From Caballeronia glebae (GTDB lineage Bacteria; Pseudomonadota; Gammaproteobacteria; Burkholderiales; Burkholderiaceae): a stretch of 64,000 nucleotides of DNA. The first letter of the stretch is position 1; each line of letters opens with the position of its first letter. Positions 25,934-35,251 of this stretch are shown piece after piece. The stretch spans positions 124,001-188,000 of the forward strand of contig NZ_FCOJ02000004.1 of the NCBI RefSeq assembly GCF_001545035.1, written 5' to 3'. The notes below the pieces were generated by a model. The model was not told the DNA's origin. It ran no database searches and saw only the letters and a program-made list of their open reading frames with translations. A program made the translations under genes and the position numbers.

Positions 25934-25987
25934 GTGGCTCGCGCTTTGCTGTAGGGTTACGAAGTCCCCACGCCCCAAGCGAGCCAC
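25934..25987. promoter_or_regulatory. Inverted repeat spanning the nadE translation start region
   Basis: GTGGCTCGC at 25934-25942 and GCGAGCCAC at 25979-25987 are perfectly complementary with a 36-nt loop. The right arm ends 3 nt before the nadE ATG, where no ordinary Shine-Dalgarno sequence exists, so folding could block initiation. Confidence 0.4.
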
Positions 25988-25990
25988 TCG

Positions 25991-26848
25991 ATGTCGAACG
26001 AACACGCTACCCGCCAGCCCGGCATCATCGAAGAACTGAAGGTCGCGCCGGTCTTCGATCTCGACGCGGAACGCGAACGCCGTATCGCGTTCCTCGCCGA
26101 TTATCTCGAAGCACAGAAGCTCAAAAGCTATGTGCTCGGCATCAGCGGCGGCGTGGACTCGTCGACGGCGGGGCGTCTCGCACAACTGGCGGTCGAGCGT
26201 CTGCGCGCGCGCCATGTCGATGCGCGCTTCATCGCGATGCGTCTTCCCTACGGCGAGCAGCGCGACGAAGCCGATGCGCAACGCGCGCTCGCGTTCATTC
26301 AGCCCGATGAAACGCTCACCGTCCACGTGAAGCCGGCCGCCGACGCCATGCGCGAATCGCTCGCGAAATCGGGCGTGCTGTATCGCGACGAAAAGCACGA
26401 GGACTTCGTGCTCGGCAACATCAAGGCGCGCCAGCGCATGATCGCGCAATACGCGGTGGCCGCGGCACACGCGGGCGTGGTGATCGGCACGGACCACGCG
26501 GCCGAATCGCTGATGGGCTTCTTCACCAAATTCGGCGATGGCGGCGCGGACGTGTTGCCGCTCTACGGCCTGAACAAGCGCCGCGTGCGCGCGCTCGCGG
26601 AAGCGCTCGGTGCGAGCATCGAAGTCGCGAGAAAGGTCCCGACCGCCGATCTCGAAACACTCACGCCGATGAAGCCGGACGAAGACAGCTACGGCATCGG
26701 CTACGAAGACATCGACGATTTTCTCGAAGGCAAGCGCGTCTCCGACGAGGTCTACACGACCATCTATCGCTTCTACGACGCGACGCATCACAAGCGTGTT
26801 CTCCCGATCACGCCCTACGACGACTGGCGCACGCACGCGCTTCGCTGA
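25991..26848 (+). CDS. nadE: NAD+ synthetase, ammonia-dependent
   Basis: A 285-aa enzyme that amidates deamido-NAD+ to NAD+ with ATP and ammonia. The PP-loop ATPase motif SGGVDSS is at residues 52-58; VIGTDHAAESLMGFFTKFGDGGADVLPL and the C-terminal DEDSYGIGYEDIDDFLEG are canonical. No glutaminase domain is present, so it needs free ammonia, which fits its place right after the ammonium transporter gene (61 bp gap). It is probably read through from amt or from its own promoter. Confidence 0.93.
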   Translation: MSNEHATRQPGIIEELKVAPVFDLDAERERRIAFLADYLEAQKLKSYVLGISGGVDSSTAGRLAQLAVERLRARHVDARFIAMRLPYGEQRDEADAQRALAFIQPDETLTVHVKPAADAMRESLAKSGVLYRDEKHEDFVLGNIKARQRMIAQYAVAAAHAGVVIGTDHAAESLMGFFTKFGDGGADVLPLYGLNKRRVRALAEALGASIEVARKVPTADLETLTPMKPDEDSYGIGYEDIDDFLEGKRVSDEVYTTIYRFYDATHHKRVLPITPYDDWRTHALR

Positions 26849-26989
26849 ACAAGAATGAAAGCCAGCGGCGATTGACGCGCGCGCCGCGTTAAAAGAGAAT
26901 GCCCCGCCCGGCGCAGTTCTCATTCTTCATATCGCTCCGACTGCGCGCCGGTTACGATATACCGGTCGATTCCCTCGGAGACGCAACGC

Positions 26990-29182
26990 TTGGACTCCAC
27001 AGAGAGCGCGACATTCGATCTGCCGCTGCCCGCCCGCAATTTCGCGTCGATGCGGAAGATGCTGCTGCTCGTATTGGGCGCGTCGATCGCGATTCCGATC
27101 GCGTGCCTTTGCATCTACGGCTATTACGATCATCTACGCCGCTTTGAAGACGCGCGGGAACTGACCGAGCGTCTCACGCGCGTCGCCGACGAACACGCGC
27201 TGAAAGTTATCGATCTGAATCAGCAATTGGAGACGCGCGTCGTCGATCTTCTCGGCGATAGCGACGACGCGCAGATCAAAAGCCGTGAAGAAGCGCTGCA
27301 TCGCACGCTCGACGACATGAGCGGCACGCTCGCGCAAATCGCGGCGATTTCCGTATTCGGCGAGAAAGGCGCGCTGCTCGCGAATAGCCGCTGGTATCCA
27401 TCGCCTTCCGTATCGATTGAGGATCGCGACGACTTTCAGTCCGCGCGCGCAGTGGCGCCCGTCACGTATTTCTCGCTGCCGTTGCGCGGTAAGGTGGCGC
27501 GCTCGGACGTGTTCACGACGACGATGGGACGCATTGGCCACGACGGGCGCTTTCTGGGCGTCGTGTCGATTGCGTTGAAGCGCGATTACCTCACGGACTT
27601 CTATCGCGAACTCGCGGGCGGCGATCAAGCTGTCGTCATCGGACTCTATCGCCGCGACGGCAATATCCTCGCGCGCTTTCCGGCCAGCACGGACAGCACG
27701 CAACCTGCAACGAACACGCCTTTTACCACCGCCTTTCGCAACAACGAGCTGTACGGCAGCATGCGCATGCGTTCGAGCGTCGATCACGTGGACCGGTTGC
27801 TCGCCTTCAGACGCGTCGGCGATTATCCGCTCTATGTTTCAACGGGCTATGCGGTGTCCGCCATCGACGCGCGCTGGCGCAACAATCTAGCGCTGGTCGC
27901 GACCATCGCGCTGCTACCGTGCATCGCGGTGTGGCTGCTGATCCTGTTTTCGATCCGGCGGCTCAACGCGGAGCAGGCCGCATGGGAACGCTGGCAAGCC
28001 GAAGTCGCGACGCGCCTTTCCATCGAAGCGTCGAGCCGGCAATTGCGGCGCATGGGCGCGCTCGGCAATCTCGTCGCGAACGTCGCGCACGACTTCAACA
28101 ATCTGCTGATGGTCGTCGGCGCGAACATGGAACTCGCGCGGCACAAGCGCTTCAACGACGTCGAGAGCGAAGTGCTCGCAGTGGAGCGCGCCACGGCCGG
28201 CGCCGAGTCGCTCGCGCGGCGGCTGATGAGCGTCGCGCGCAAACAGCCGTTGAAACGCGAATTGCTCGATCCCGCCGACTGGCTGAGAAGCGTGCTCGAT
28301 CTCGTGAAGAAATCGGTGCATCCGTCCGTCACGGTGACGCTGGAGTTGTCGCCCGATCTGTGGGGCGTGATGGCCGATCCGGTCGAACTGGAACTCGCGC
28401 TCGTGAATGTCGCGGTGAATGCGAGCGACGCGATGCCATACGGCGGGCGTGTGCTGATCCGTTGCCAGAATGCGCGCGTGCGCGGCGCGGATACGGACAT
28501 TCCCGATGGCGAATACGTGCTCGTCTCGATTACCGACAACGGCGAAGGCATGACCGAGCAAGTGCGGCGGCGCGCGTTCGAGCCGCTTTTCACAACGAAG
28601 CAGCGCGGCGCGGGCACGGGCCTCGGTCTTACGCAGGTGCTCGCCGCGTGCGAGCAGGCGGGCGGCACGGCGCGCATCACGAGCGTGGCGGGATCGGGCA
28701 CGACCGTGCGGCTTTATCTGCCGCGCCATCATGTGCCGGCGCGGAGGGAGTCGAACGCCTACGTGCCGCCCGACGTCGCCACGCCGGCGAGCGCGCCCGC
28801 ATCCGTTGAAGAAGTGCCGTTGCGCGGCACGTCGGTGCTTCTCGTCGAAGACAACGCGGACGTCGCGGCGGGCGTGACGGCGGTGCTCGAAGTGCTCGGT
28901 TGCACGGTGCGTCACGAGCAAAGCGCGGATGCCGCGTTCGACCTGTTAGGCGAAGGCTACGGCTTCGATCTCGTGCTGTCGGACGTGCAGATGCCGGGCC
29001 GCATGAACGGCATCGATCTGGCCGAACAGATCACGCAGCGCCTGCCAGCGCAGAAGCTCGTGTTGATGACGGGTTATGCCGACGAACTGGAACGCGCGAA
29101 GCATCTCGGCGTGCCGATTCTCGCGAAGCCTTTCGACATGGACGATCTGCTCGATCTGATTGCGCCGCGCGTGCCGCATTGA
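26990..29182 (+). CDS. Membrane hybrid histidine kinase with C-terminal receiver
   Basis: A 730-aa protein, TTG start behind GGAG (an internal ATG 20 codons in is an alternative). TM1 about 23-43, an extracytoplasmic Cache-like sensor region 44-298, TM2 about 300-322. The dimerisation box has phospho-accepting His367 (NVAHDFNNLL), typical of the HisKA group with an N-N pair after the His. N box around Asn478, G boxes DNGEGM and GTGLGL. A receiver domain at about 612-730 has Asp665 as phosphorylation site and Lys713. No separate response regulator gene is near, so its output is unknown. Confidence 0.9.
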   Translation: MDSTESATFDLPLPARNFASMRKMLLLVLGASIAIPIACLCIYGYYDHLRRFEDARELTERLTRVADEHALKVIDLNQQLETRVVDLLGDSDDAQIKSREEALHRTLDDMSGTLAQIAAISVFGEKGALLANSRWYPSPSVSIEDRDDFQSARAVAPVTYFSLPLRGKVARSDVFTTTMGRIGHDGRFLGVVSIALKRDYLTDFYRELAGGDQAVVIGLYRRDGNILARFPASTDSTQPATNTPFTTAFRNNELYGSMRMRSSVDHVDRLLAFRRVGDYPLYVSTGYAVSAIDARWRNNLALVATIALLPCIAVWLLILFSIRRLNAEQAAWERWQAEVATRLSIEASSRQLRRMGALGNLVANVAHDFNNLLMVVGANMELARHKRFNDVESEVLAVERATAGAESLARRLMSVARKQPLKRELLDPADWLRSVLDLVKKSVHPSVTVTLELSPDLWGVMADPVELELALVNVAVNASDAMPYGGRVLIRCQNARVRGADTDIPDGEYVLVSITDNGEGMTEQVRRRAFEPLFTTKQRGAGTGLGLTQVLAACEQAGGTARITSVAGSGTTVRLYLPRHHVPARRESNAYVPPDVATPASAPASVEEVPLRGTSVLLVEDNADVAAGVTAVLEVLGCTVRHEQSADAAFDLLGEGYGFDLVLSDVQMPGRMNGIDLAEQITQRLPAQKLVLMTGYADELERAKHLGVPILAKPFDMDDLLDLIAPRVPH

Positions 29183-29193
29183 TCGACGCGCGA

Positions 29194-29676
29194 CTAACCT
29201 TGGTCGTTGCCGCGCACGGCACGCGCGCCGACGAGCGGATTGAACGCCGCCCGTTTCGGCTCCGCCGTTTGCGTGCTCTTCTTCGCGGCGCGCGTTTTCG
29301 ACGTTTTTGAACGCGGCGACGATGTATCGCCGCTGAGTTGAGTCAGCAGCTCTTCGTCGTCATCGGCTTCTTCGTCGTCCTGGGCCTGAGGTTCGACGCC
29401 CGCGAGATGTTCGACCACCGAGATGAAGTCCTTGCGCGCGTTCTTCAGCGCGCGTCCCGGCATCATCACGAGCACGACGGCTTCCTGCACCGTATGACCA
29501 TCCACGGTTTTCAGCTTGCCGTCGCCGTGCCAGTCGATGCCGCTATCCGCATACGCCGCGACGACGTGATGCAGCACGGCGGGCGACATCACGCCCGCGT
29601 CGTAGAGCCCGACGAGCTGTTTCTCCGCGAGCGTGAAGAGATTCGTCGCGCCGCGTTTCGGCGTTCGCGCGGCCAT
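29194..29676 (-). CDS. Hypothetical protein with basic Ala/Lys-rich tail
   Basis: A 160-aa protein. Residues 1-90 look folded (FTLAEKQLVGLYDAGVMSPAVLHHV, GIDWHGDGKLKTVDGHTVQEA, VMMPGRAL); an acidic linker (DDEEADDDEELL) and a basic low-complexity tail follow. Its ATG begins right after the TGA of the sorbosone-dehydrogenase-like gene, so it is coupled to it. No family recognised. Confidence 0.6.
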   Translation of the reverse strand: MAARTPKRGATNLFTLAEKQLVGLYDAGVMSPAVLHHVVAAYADSGIDWHGDGKLKTVDGHTVQEAVVLVMMPGRALKNARKDFISVVEHLAGVEPQAQDDEEADDDEELLTQLSGDTSSPRSKTSKTRAAKKSTQTAEPKRAAFNPLVGARAVRGNDQG

Positions 29677-30990
29677 TCATTTCGCGGCGGGCGCGACCCG
29701 CCACACCGCATTGCCGATATCGTCGGCGACGAGCAGCGCGCCTTTGCCATCGATCGCCACGCCGACGGGACGCCCGAGCGCATGGCCGTCCGACGACAGA
29801 AAGCCCGTCAGAATATCTTCGGGCGGTCCTGAAGGCTTGCCGTCGTCGAAGGGCACGAAGATAACTTTGTAGCCGCTTCTCGGCTTGCGATTCCACGAAC
29901 CATGCTGACCGATAAACGCGCCGTTGCGATAACGCTCCGGAAACGCGGTGCCGTCGTAGAACGCGAGCCCGAGCGAAGCGGTGTGCGCGCCGATCGCATA
30001 GTCGGGCGCGATTGCCGCTTGCACGAGATCCGCGCGTTGCGGCTTCACGCGCTCATCGACATGCTGGCCGTAATAGCTATAGGGCCAGCCATAGAACGCG
30101 CCGTCTTTTACCGATGTCAGATAGTCCGGCACGAGTTCGTTGCCGAGTTCGTCGCGCTCGTTGACCACGGTCCAGAGCGCGCCGCTTTGCGGCTGCCACG
30201 ACATGCCGTTCGCATTGCGCAAACCCGTTGCGAACAGGCGCGACTGCTTCGTTTCGATATCCACTTCCATGATCGCCGCGCGGCCGTTCTCCGCGTCGAT
30301 GCCATTCTCCGCCGCGTTGCTGTTCGAGCCGACCGTAACGTAAAGCTTCTTGCCGTCACGGCTCGCGATGATGTTCTTGGTCCAGTGATGGTTGATATCG
30401 CCAGCAGGCAAGTCGATGAACTTCTCGCCGGGCGTCGTGATCTGCGTCGCGCCGTTTTCGTACTTGAAGCGCAGGATCGCGTCGGTATCCGCGACGTACA
30501 GATCGTCGCCGACGAGCGCCATGCCGAACGGCGAATGCAGCTTGTCGATGAAGACGGTGCGCGTTTCAGCGACGCCATCGCCGTCGGCATCGCGCAGCAA
30601 GATGATGCGATCGGGGCTTTGCACGGCCGCGCCCGCGCGCTTCATCACCTTCTTCATCACGAAGCCTTTGATACCGGCGTTTTCGTCATGCTTCGCGGGC
30701 GCATTGCTCTCGGCGACGAGCACATCGCCATTGGGCAGCGTCGCGAGCCAGCGCGGATGTTCGAGCCCCGCGGCGAACGCGGTTACATCGAAACCGGAGG
30801 GCGCGATGGGCTTTTGTCCCTGCGCCCACGGTTTGGCCGGCGCGATATTCACCGTCGGCATCAGCGATTTGTGCGGCGCGGGTAAGGTCGGATTCGGGCC
30901 GAAGTCCTGCGCGTAATCGTCGGCCATGACCGCGCCGCTCGCGAGCAGCAGTGCGAGCGCGAGCGCGTGGCGGCGCGGGTGCGTTTTCAA
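29677..30990 (-). CDS. Sorbosone dehydrogenase / PQQ-dependent sugar dehydrogenase-like protein
   Basis: A 437-aa periplasmic six-bladed beta-propeller. TTG start behind AGGAG; signal peptide cleaved near VMADD. The propeller contains [46 protein letters not shown] and [10 protein letters not shown], matching the L-sorbosone dehydrogenase family, which oxidises sugars or aldehydes in the periplasm with PQQ or a related cofactor. It is first in a two-gene unit with the 160-aa hypothetical. Its substrate is unknown. Confidence 0.85.
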   Translation of the reverse strand: MKTHPRRHALALALLLASGAVMADDYAQDFGPNPTLPAPHKSLMPTVNIAPAKPWAQGQKPIAPSGFDVTAFAAGLEHPRWLATLPNGDVLVAESNAPAKHDENAGIKGFVMKKVMKRAGAAVQSPDRIILLRDADGDGVAETRTVFIDKLHSPFGMALVGDDLYVADTDAILRFKYENGATQITTPGEKFIDLPAGDINHHWTKNIIASRDGKKLYVTVGSNSNAAENGIDAENGRAAIMEVDIETKQSRLFATGLRNANGMSWQPQSGALWTVVNERDELGNELVPDYLTSVKDGAFYGWPYSYYGQHVDERVKPQRADLVQAAIAPDYAIGAHTASLGLAFYDGTAFPERYRNGAFIGQHGSWNRKPRSGYKVIFVPFDDGKPSGPPEDILTGFLSSDGHALGRPVGVAIDGKGALLVADDIGNAVWRVAPAAK

Positions 30991-31017
30991 TGCGTGGCTC
31001 CTGAAAGAGACGTCGAT

Positions 31018-31185
31018 TCAACCGCCGCCAATGCCCTGTGTCACTTTGCCGGTTCCCCCGCATGTGTTGCATTCGGCGCCTTCGCGCTTGCCCGAGCCGT
31101 TGCAGTCCGGACAAATGTCCTCGCCCGAACCGGTCTCGCCGGGCTCGGCTTCATCGCCGGGATTGAGTGGAGGTTCTTGCGCCAT
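31018..31185 (-). CDS. Small DnaJ-type zinc finger protein, 55 aa
   Basis: The 55-aa product has CPDCNGSGKREGAECNTCGG, that is two CxxCxGxG motifs as in the DnaJ zinc-binding domain, after an acidic, proline-containing leader. There is no J domain. The start has GGAG at 6 nt; a longer frame upstream (to 31404) lacks a ribosome site. Similar stand-alone mini DnaJ-like proteins exist in Burkholderia. Likely a zinc protein; partner unknown. Confidence 0.75.
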   Translation of the reverse strand: MAQEPPLNPGDEAEPGETGSGEDICPDCNGSGKREGAECNTCGGTGKVTQGIGGG

Positions 31186-31442
31186 TGCTATCTCCTTTGT
31201 GAACGGGTCGCATCGTTGTTGTGCGAAGCAAGCGACGTTCCTCGCGACTTTGCAAGGCTTGCATTCATCTGGCAGTTTTTGCACGCGCGCGGCGCGACGG
31301 AAAAATCGCGCAGTGCTTTCGCTTGCGGACGTTCGTTCTGGTACGCGTGATGCTCGAAAGATTGTGCGGCGCAAGCCGCGGCTTTTCCACTGCAACGTCG
31401 TCATGCGACTTTCGAGCGCAATGACACAGCCAGGAGGGCTTC

Positions 31443-31625
31443 ATGAGCGGAAATCAAAAGCAAACGGGCGATAAGCCATCGACGCCGAATCAGACGGACC
31501 CATCGCACAAGCAGCATGGTCAGCAGGAATGGTCGCCGGGGCAACCGCAACAAGATCAGCAGACCGGCCAGCAGCAACAGAATCAGCCGTTGCCGCAGCA
31601 TAAGGGCGGTCAGCGTCAACCTTGA
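31443..31625 (+). CDS. Glutamine-rich small hydrophilic protein, 60 aa
   Basis: GGAGGG precedes the ATG. The 60-aa product is almost entirely Q, P, G, H, K, S, N and T, with no hydrophobic core (for example PGQPQQDQQTGQQQQNQPLP), so it is intrinsically disordered, like hydrophilins made under stress. A rho-independent terminator follows. Function unknown. Confidence 0.6.
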   Translation: MSGNQKQTGDKPSTPNQTDPSHKQHGQQEWSPGQPQQDQQTGQQQQNQPLPQHKGGQRQP

Positions 31626-31652
31626 TCTTTCGGGAAGTAGCGGAAAGCAACG

Positions 31653-31690
31653 CGCGCGGCCTCGTTTCTACGGGGCCGCGCGATTGTTTT
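31653..31690 (+). terminator. Rho-independent terminator after the Q-rich gene
   Basis: CGCGCGGCC and GGCCGCGCG form a 9-bp stem with a 12-nt loop (31653-31682) followed by ATTGTTTTC. Confidence 0.7.
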
Positions 31691-32070
31691 CACGGCTTGC
31701 GTCCGAACGCTTCGCGCAAGCGCTTCTTCGCGCGTTCCAGCGTGCTCTTGCGCGACTTCGGCAGATTGCGTCCCGCGCGATTGATATAGAAGTTCAACAT
31801 CGACATCGCCGATTGAAATGGCGAACCCTTGCGGCGCGTGCTGCGCGTCGATGAGCGCTTGAGCGAATCCGCGATTTCCTGCGCATTGCCGGTTTTAAAG
31901 ACATCGCGCTGAATATCCATTGCATCGCTCGTTTCCATAACATGATGCGACCAGCGATGCGCGGCGCGCGTCGGCTTTTTGCGGGCGGTCGCGAGCGCAT
32001 GCCGCTGACGCGTGCTCGGCCGCTTGCCGCTGCTTTTCTTCTTCGCTGTGGTATTTGTACTCGTCGCCAT
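31690..32070 (-). CDS. DUF3175 domain protein
   Basis: A 126-aa basic protein. After a Lys/Ser-rich leader it shows the DUF3175 pattern: HRWSHHVMETSDAMDI, DVFKTGNAQEIADSLKRS, and SAMSMLNFYINRAGRNL. The basic charge suggests nucleic acid contact, but no function is established. GAGG supports the start. It follows the UdgX-type gene by 9 bp on the same strand. Confidence 0.85.
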   Translation of the reverse strand: MATSTNTTAKKKSSGKRPSTRQRHALATARKKPTRAAHRWSHHVMETSDAMDIQRDVFKTGNAQEIADSLKRSSTRSTRRKGSPFQSAMSMLNFYINRAGRNLPKSRKSTLERAKKRLREAFGRKP

Positions 32071-32079
32071 AGCTTTTCC

Positions 32080-32703
32080 TCAACGCTCTTTCCGATGATG
32101 GGCGACGAGCCGATGCGCATCGCGCAAAGCGTCGACTATCGCCTTATAAGCACGCTCGCGCGTTTGCGGATCGGGCGCGCGCAACGCGAACGACGGATGA
32201 TACGTCGCGACGATCGCATGTCCATCGTGTTCGATCGCGCGTCCTATCGAAGTCTGCAACGTCGCCTTCGCATCGCGTAACACCGACTTCAGCGCGGTCG
32301 AGCCTAGCGCGACGATTACCTTCGGCGCAATGTCGCCTGTCTCTCGATCGAGCCAGTAATGGCACGCGTCGATCTCGCGCTGCCCGGGCGTCTTGTGCAG
32401 ACGCCGCTTGCCGCGCGGTTCCCACTTGAAGTGCTTCACGGCATTCGTCACGTACACCTCTTTGCGCGCGACGCCCGCTTCTTCGAGCGCGCGATCGAGC
32501 ATCGCGCCCGCGGGTCCGACGAACGGCTTGCCCTGCAAGTCCTCCTGGTCGCCGGGCTGCTCGCCGACGATCATGATTGGCGCATGACGCGGGCCATTGC
32601 CGGGCACCGCTTGCGTCGCGTGTTCCCAGAGCGCGCAACGCCGGCATTCGTCCAGCGATGCGGGCTCCTGTTCAGGTTCGACATCGGGACGTTTCGTGGT
32701 CAT
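32080..32703 (-). CDS. udgX: UdgX-type uracil-DNA glycosylase
   Basis: A 207-aa uracil-DNA glycosylase superfamily protein. Motif A reads GEQPGDQED (47-55) and the R-loop reads GKRRLHKTP (98-106), the two hallmarks that separate UdgX from family 4 and 5 enzymes. In Mycobacterium smegmatis UdgX the R-loop histidine forms a covalent bond with the deoxyribose after uracil release; here it is His103. Cysteines 20, 23 and 114 are the only ones present and probably hold the Fe-S cluster with a non-cysteine fourth ligand. The longer frame upstream overlaps the neighbouring oxidoreductase, so the start after its stop (11 bp) is preferred. Confidence 0.88.
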   Translation of the reverse strand: MTTKRPDVEPEQEPASLDECRRCALWEHATQAVPGNGPRHAPIMIVGEQPGDQEDLQGKPFVGPAGAMLDRALEEAGVARKEVYVTNAVKHFKWEPRGKRRLHKTPGQREIDACHYWLDRETGDIAPKVIVALGSTALKSVLRDAKATLQTSIGRAIEHDGHAIVATYHPSFALRAPDPQTRERAYKAIVDALRDAHRLVAHHRKER

Positions 32704-32714
32704 AGCCGAGCGCT

Positions 32715-34277
32715 TCAGGCGTTGGCGATACGGCGCGCGTCGTCGAGTGTGAGCGGTTCGCGCATCGCTTCGGCGAGTCGGCATACGGCGGTGTCGTGTT
32801 CGCACGCGACGACCGCGCCCACGCGTCCGTCCTTCATCAGATAGGCGATGAAATGCTGTGCATCGAGGTCGCCGTCTATTTCAATGTTATCCGGCTCGCT
32901 AACATGTCCGAGATAGTCGAAAGTCTTCTCGTAGTGATAAGTCCAGAAGTAGGGAACGCCGACATACTTACGCGCACTGCCCGCCATGTTGTAAGCGGCG
33001 ACGCGTGCATGTTGCTGCGCGACGCGCCAATGCTCGATGCGCACGCTTTGATCCGCGCGCGGCAAGGGAAAGCGCGCGACATCGCCGGCGGCATAGAGTG
33101 CGGGCGCGGCGAGCATGGACGAATCGACTTCGATGCCGCCGTCATCCGCGAGCGCGACGCCCGACAGAAACGACGTGGCGGGATCGACGCCCGTGCCGGC
33201 GAGCACGACATCGGCCGCGATCTTTTCACCCGAATCGAGGATAACTTCGCTTAACCCATTGCCGCCCCTGAATGCGCTGACACGCGAATTCATATGAAAC
33301 GTCACGCCGTTCTTTTCGTGCAGTTTCCTGAACATTTCGCCGATGCGCTCGCCGAACTGCTTCGCGAATGGCACCTTGCCCGGCGCGACGATGGTGACAT
33401 CCATGTGCTGCTTCCTCAGACATGAAGCCGCTTCGAGCCCGATGAAACTCGCCCCGACGATCACGACGCGCTTGCGTCCTTCGAGTGAAGCGAGAATCGC
33501 GCGCGCATCGTCGCGGGTGCGCAGCAGATGCACGTGGTCGAGATTCGCGCCGGGTATTGTGAGCGGCTTCGGAATGCCGCCGGTGCAGATCAACGCGGCG
33601 TCGTAGTCGATCTCTTGTCCGCTTGCGAGTTCGGCATGGCGCATCTTTGCGTCGAGATGAACGACCGGCGATTCGTTGCGCTCGATGTCGTGCTTCGCGA
33701 AGAAATCGTCGCCTAGCAAAGACGGGACATCGTCGGGCGGCATGTCGCCCGCAAGCGTGAACTTGCTGAGCGACGTGCGATCGTACGGCTCGCGCGCATC
33801 GTCGCCGACGAGCACCATGCGCCCGCCGAAACCCGCTTCGCGCAACGCGGAACATGCGGCCGCGCCCGCCGCGCCCGCGCCGACGATCAGCATGGTGCGG
33901 CTATCGCCGGTCTGCTTTTGCGTGACTTCGCCGCTGTCGACGGTTTGAGTGGACACGTACACGTCGCCGTCCTTGAGCGTCGCTTCATAGCGCGTTAATG
34001 CTTTTAATGGCGGCGGCTCGACGAGACTGCCGTCGCGAACTTCGAAGGTGCCCTTGTGCCACGGACAGACGATGCGGCCGTTGCAGATCGCGCCTTCGTC
34101 GAGCGGGCCGCCCGCATGAGGGCATTCGGCGGTATAGGCGCGCACGCTTTCTCCATCGCGCACGAGCAGGATGGGAATGTCCTTCGCGTCTTTGTCGTCA
34201 CCTTTGACGCACACGCGGGTACCGCGCTCGGCGGACAGATCCGCGAAGCGCGCGACTTTATGCAGGGTAGGGGGCAT
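32715..34277 (-). CDS. Rieske-FAD oxidoreductase (AIF-like ferredoxin reductase)
   Basis: A 520-aa two-domain protein. Residues 1-110 form a Rieske [2Fe-2S] domain with Cys52-Pro-His54 and Cys71-Pro-Trp-His74. The rest is a class I FAD/NAD(P)H disulfide-reductase fold: FAD site VGAGAAGAAACSAL (131-144), NAD(P)H site VIVGASFIGLEAA (about 268), and the second FAD motif LYAAGDVARFP. This AIFL-type fusion passes electrons from NAD(P)H to a Rieske centre, though the acceptor is unknown. GGAG precedes the chosen ATG by 6 nt; the frame extends further upstream without support. Next to udgX and DUF3175 on the same strand. Confidence 0.9.
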   Translation of the reverse strand: MPPTLHKVARFADLSAERGTRVCVKGDDKDAKDIPILLVRDGESVRAYTAECPHAGGPLDEGAICNGRIVCPWHKGTFEVRDGSLVEPPPLKALTRYEATLKDGDVYVSTQTVDSGEVTQKQTGDSRTMLIVGAGAAGAAACSALREAGFGGRMVLVGDDAREPYDRTSLSKFTLAGDMPPDDVPSLLGDDFFAKHDIERNESPVVHLDAKMRHAELASGQEIDYDAALICTGGIPKPLTIPGANLDHVHLLRTRDDARAILASLEGRKRVVIVGASFIGLEAASCLRKQHMDVTIVAPGKVPFAKQFGERIGEMFRKLHEKNGVTFHMNSRVSAFRGGNGLSEVILDSGEKIAADVVLAGTGVDPATSFLSGVALADDGGIEVDSSMLAAPALYAAGDVARFPLPRADQSVRIEHWRVAQQHARVAAYNMAGSARKYVGVPYFWTYHYEKTFDYLGHVSEPDNIEIDGDLDAQHFIAYLMKDGRVGAVVACEHDTAVCRLAEAMREPLTLDDARRIANA

Positions 34278-34353
34278 CGCACTCTCCGGTGGCGCAAGCA
34301 TCTGGCCATGCGAAGAGCGCGCAGCAATTAACGGACCGCGACGCCGTGCCCGA

Positions 34354-35178
34354 TCAGGTCGCCTCGGTGACGGCGCGCAGGAACTGGCGCGTGCGCTCAT
34401 GCTGCGGCGCGGAGAAGAACTGCCGCGGCGGCGCCTGCTCGATGATCTTGCCTTGCGAGAAGAAGCACACGCGATCGGCGAACTCCTTGGCGAAGCCCAT
34501 CTGGTGCGTGACCATCAGCATCGTGAGGTTGTGCTCTTCGCCCAGACGCCGAATCACGTTGAGCACTTCGCCGCACAATTCCGGATCGAGCGCCGACGTC
34601 ACTTCATCGAACAGCATGATCTTCGGGCGCATGGCGAGCGCGCGCGCAATCGCGACACGCTGCTGCTGCCCGCCCGACAACTGCGACGGATAGTGCTCGC
34701 ACTTTTCGGAAAGGCCCACGAGCGACAGCAATTCGCGCGCTCGCTCGGTCGCTTCCTTCCTCGACAGACCGAGCACACTCATCGGCGCTTCGATCGTATT
34801 CGCGAGCGCGGTCATGTGCGGAAAGAGATTGAAGCTCTGAAAGACCATGCCGATCTTGCTGCGTACCTGGCGCACGTGTCGCGGCGATGCGGGCACGAGC
34901 TTGCCGCCGCGCATTTCGTGCGTGAGCGGCTCGCCATCCACTTCGATAACGCCATCGGTCAGCGGATCGAGCGTCATCAACACGCGCAGCAGCGTGGACT
35001 TGCCCGAGCCGCTCGGCCCGATGATCGCAACCTTCTCGTTCGACGCGACATCGAGATCGAGGCCGTCGAGCACGGTGAGCGCGCCGTAGCGCTTGGTGAC
35101 GTTGCGAAAGCGCACCATCGGCGTATTCGCGCTCGCGTCGGCTGCGGCACCGAGCGCGGGGTCGAGATCTCGTTTCAT
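34354..35178 (-). CDS. ehuA: Ectoine/hydroxyectoine ABC transporter ATP-binding protein
   Basis: A 274-aa polar amino acid family ATPase: Walker A GPSGSGKST, Q-loop MVFQSFNLFPH, signature LSGGQQQRVAIARAL, Walker B KIMLFDEVTSALD, H-loop MVTHQM. The start has AGGAG 6 nt upstream. Last of the leftward ehuB-ehuC-ehuD-ehuA set; the assignment to ectoines comes from the adjoining enuR-eut-doe genes and matches the EhuABCD importer of Sinorhizobium meliloti. Confidence 0.9.
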   Translation of the reverse strand: MKRDLDPALGAAADASANTPMVRFRNVTKRYGALTVLDGLDLDVASNEKVAIIGPSGSGKSTLLRVLMTLDPLTDGVIEVDGEPLTHEMRGGKLVPASPRHVRQVRSKIGMVFQSFNLFPHMTALANTIEAPMSVLGLSRKEATERARELLSLVGLSEKCEHYPSQLSGGQQQRVAIARALAMRPKIMLFDEVTSALDPELCGEVLNVIRRLGEEHNLTMLMVTHQMGFAKEFADRVCFFSQGKIIEQAPPRQFFSAPQHERTRQFLRAVTEAT

Positions 35179-35251
35179 CTGCTGCTCCTGGAGTTGCATT
35201 ACCGTGCGCCGTCCAGCGGGGTCTGAGTGGTCGATACGCGAAGTCCGCCGG

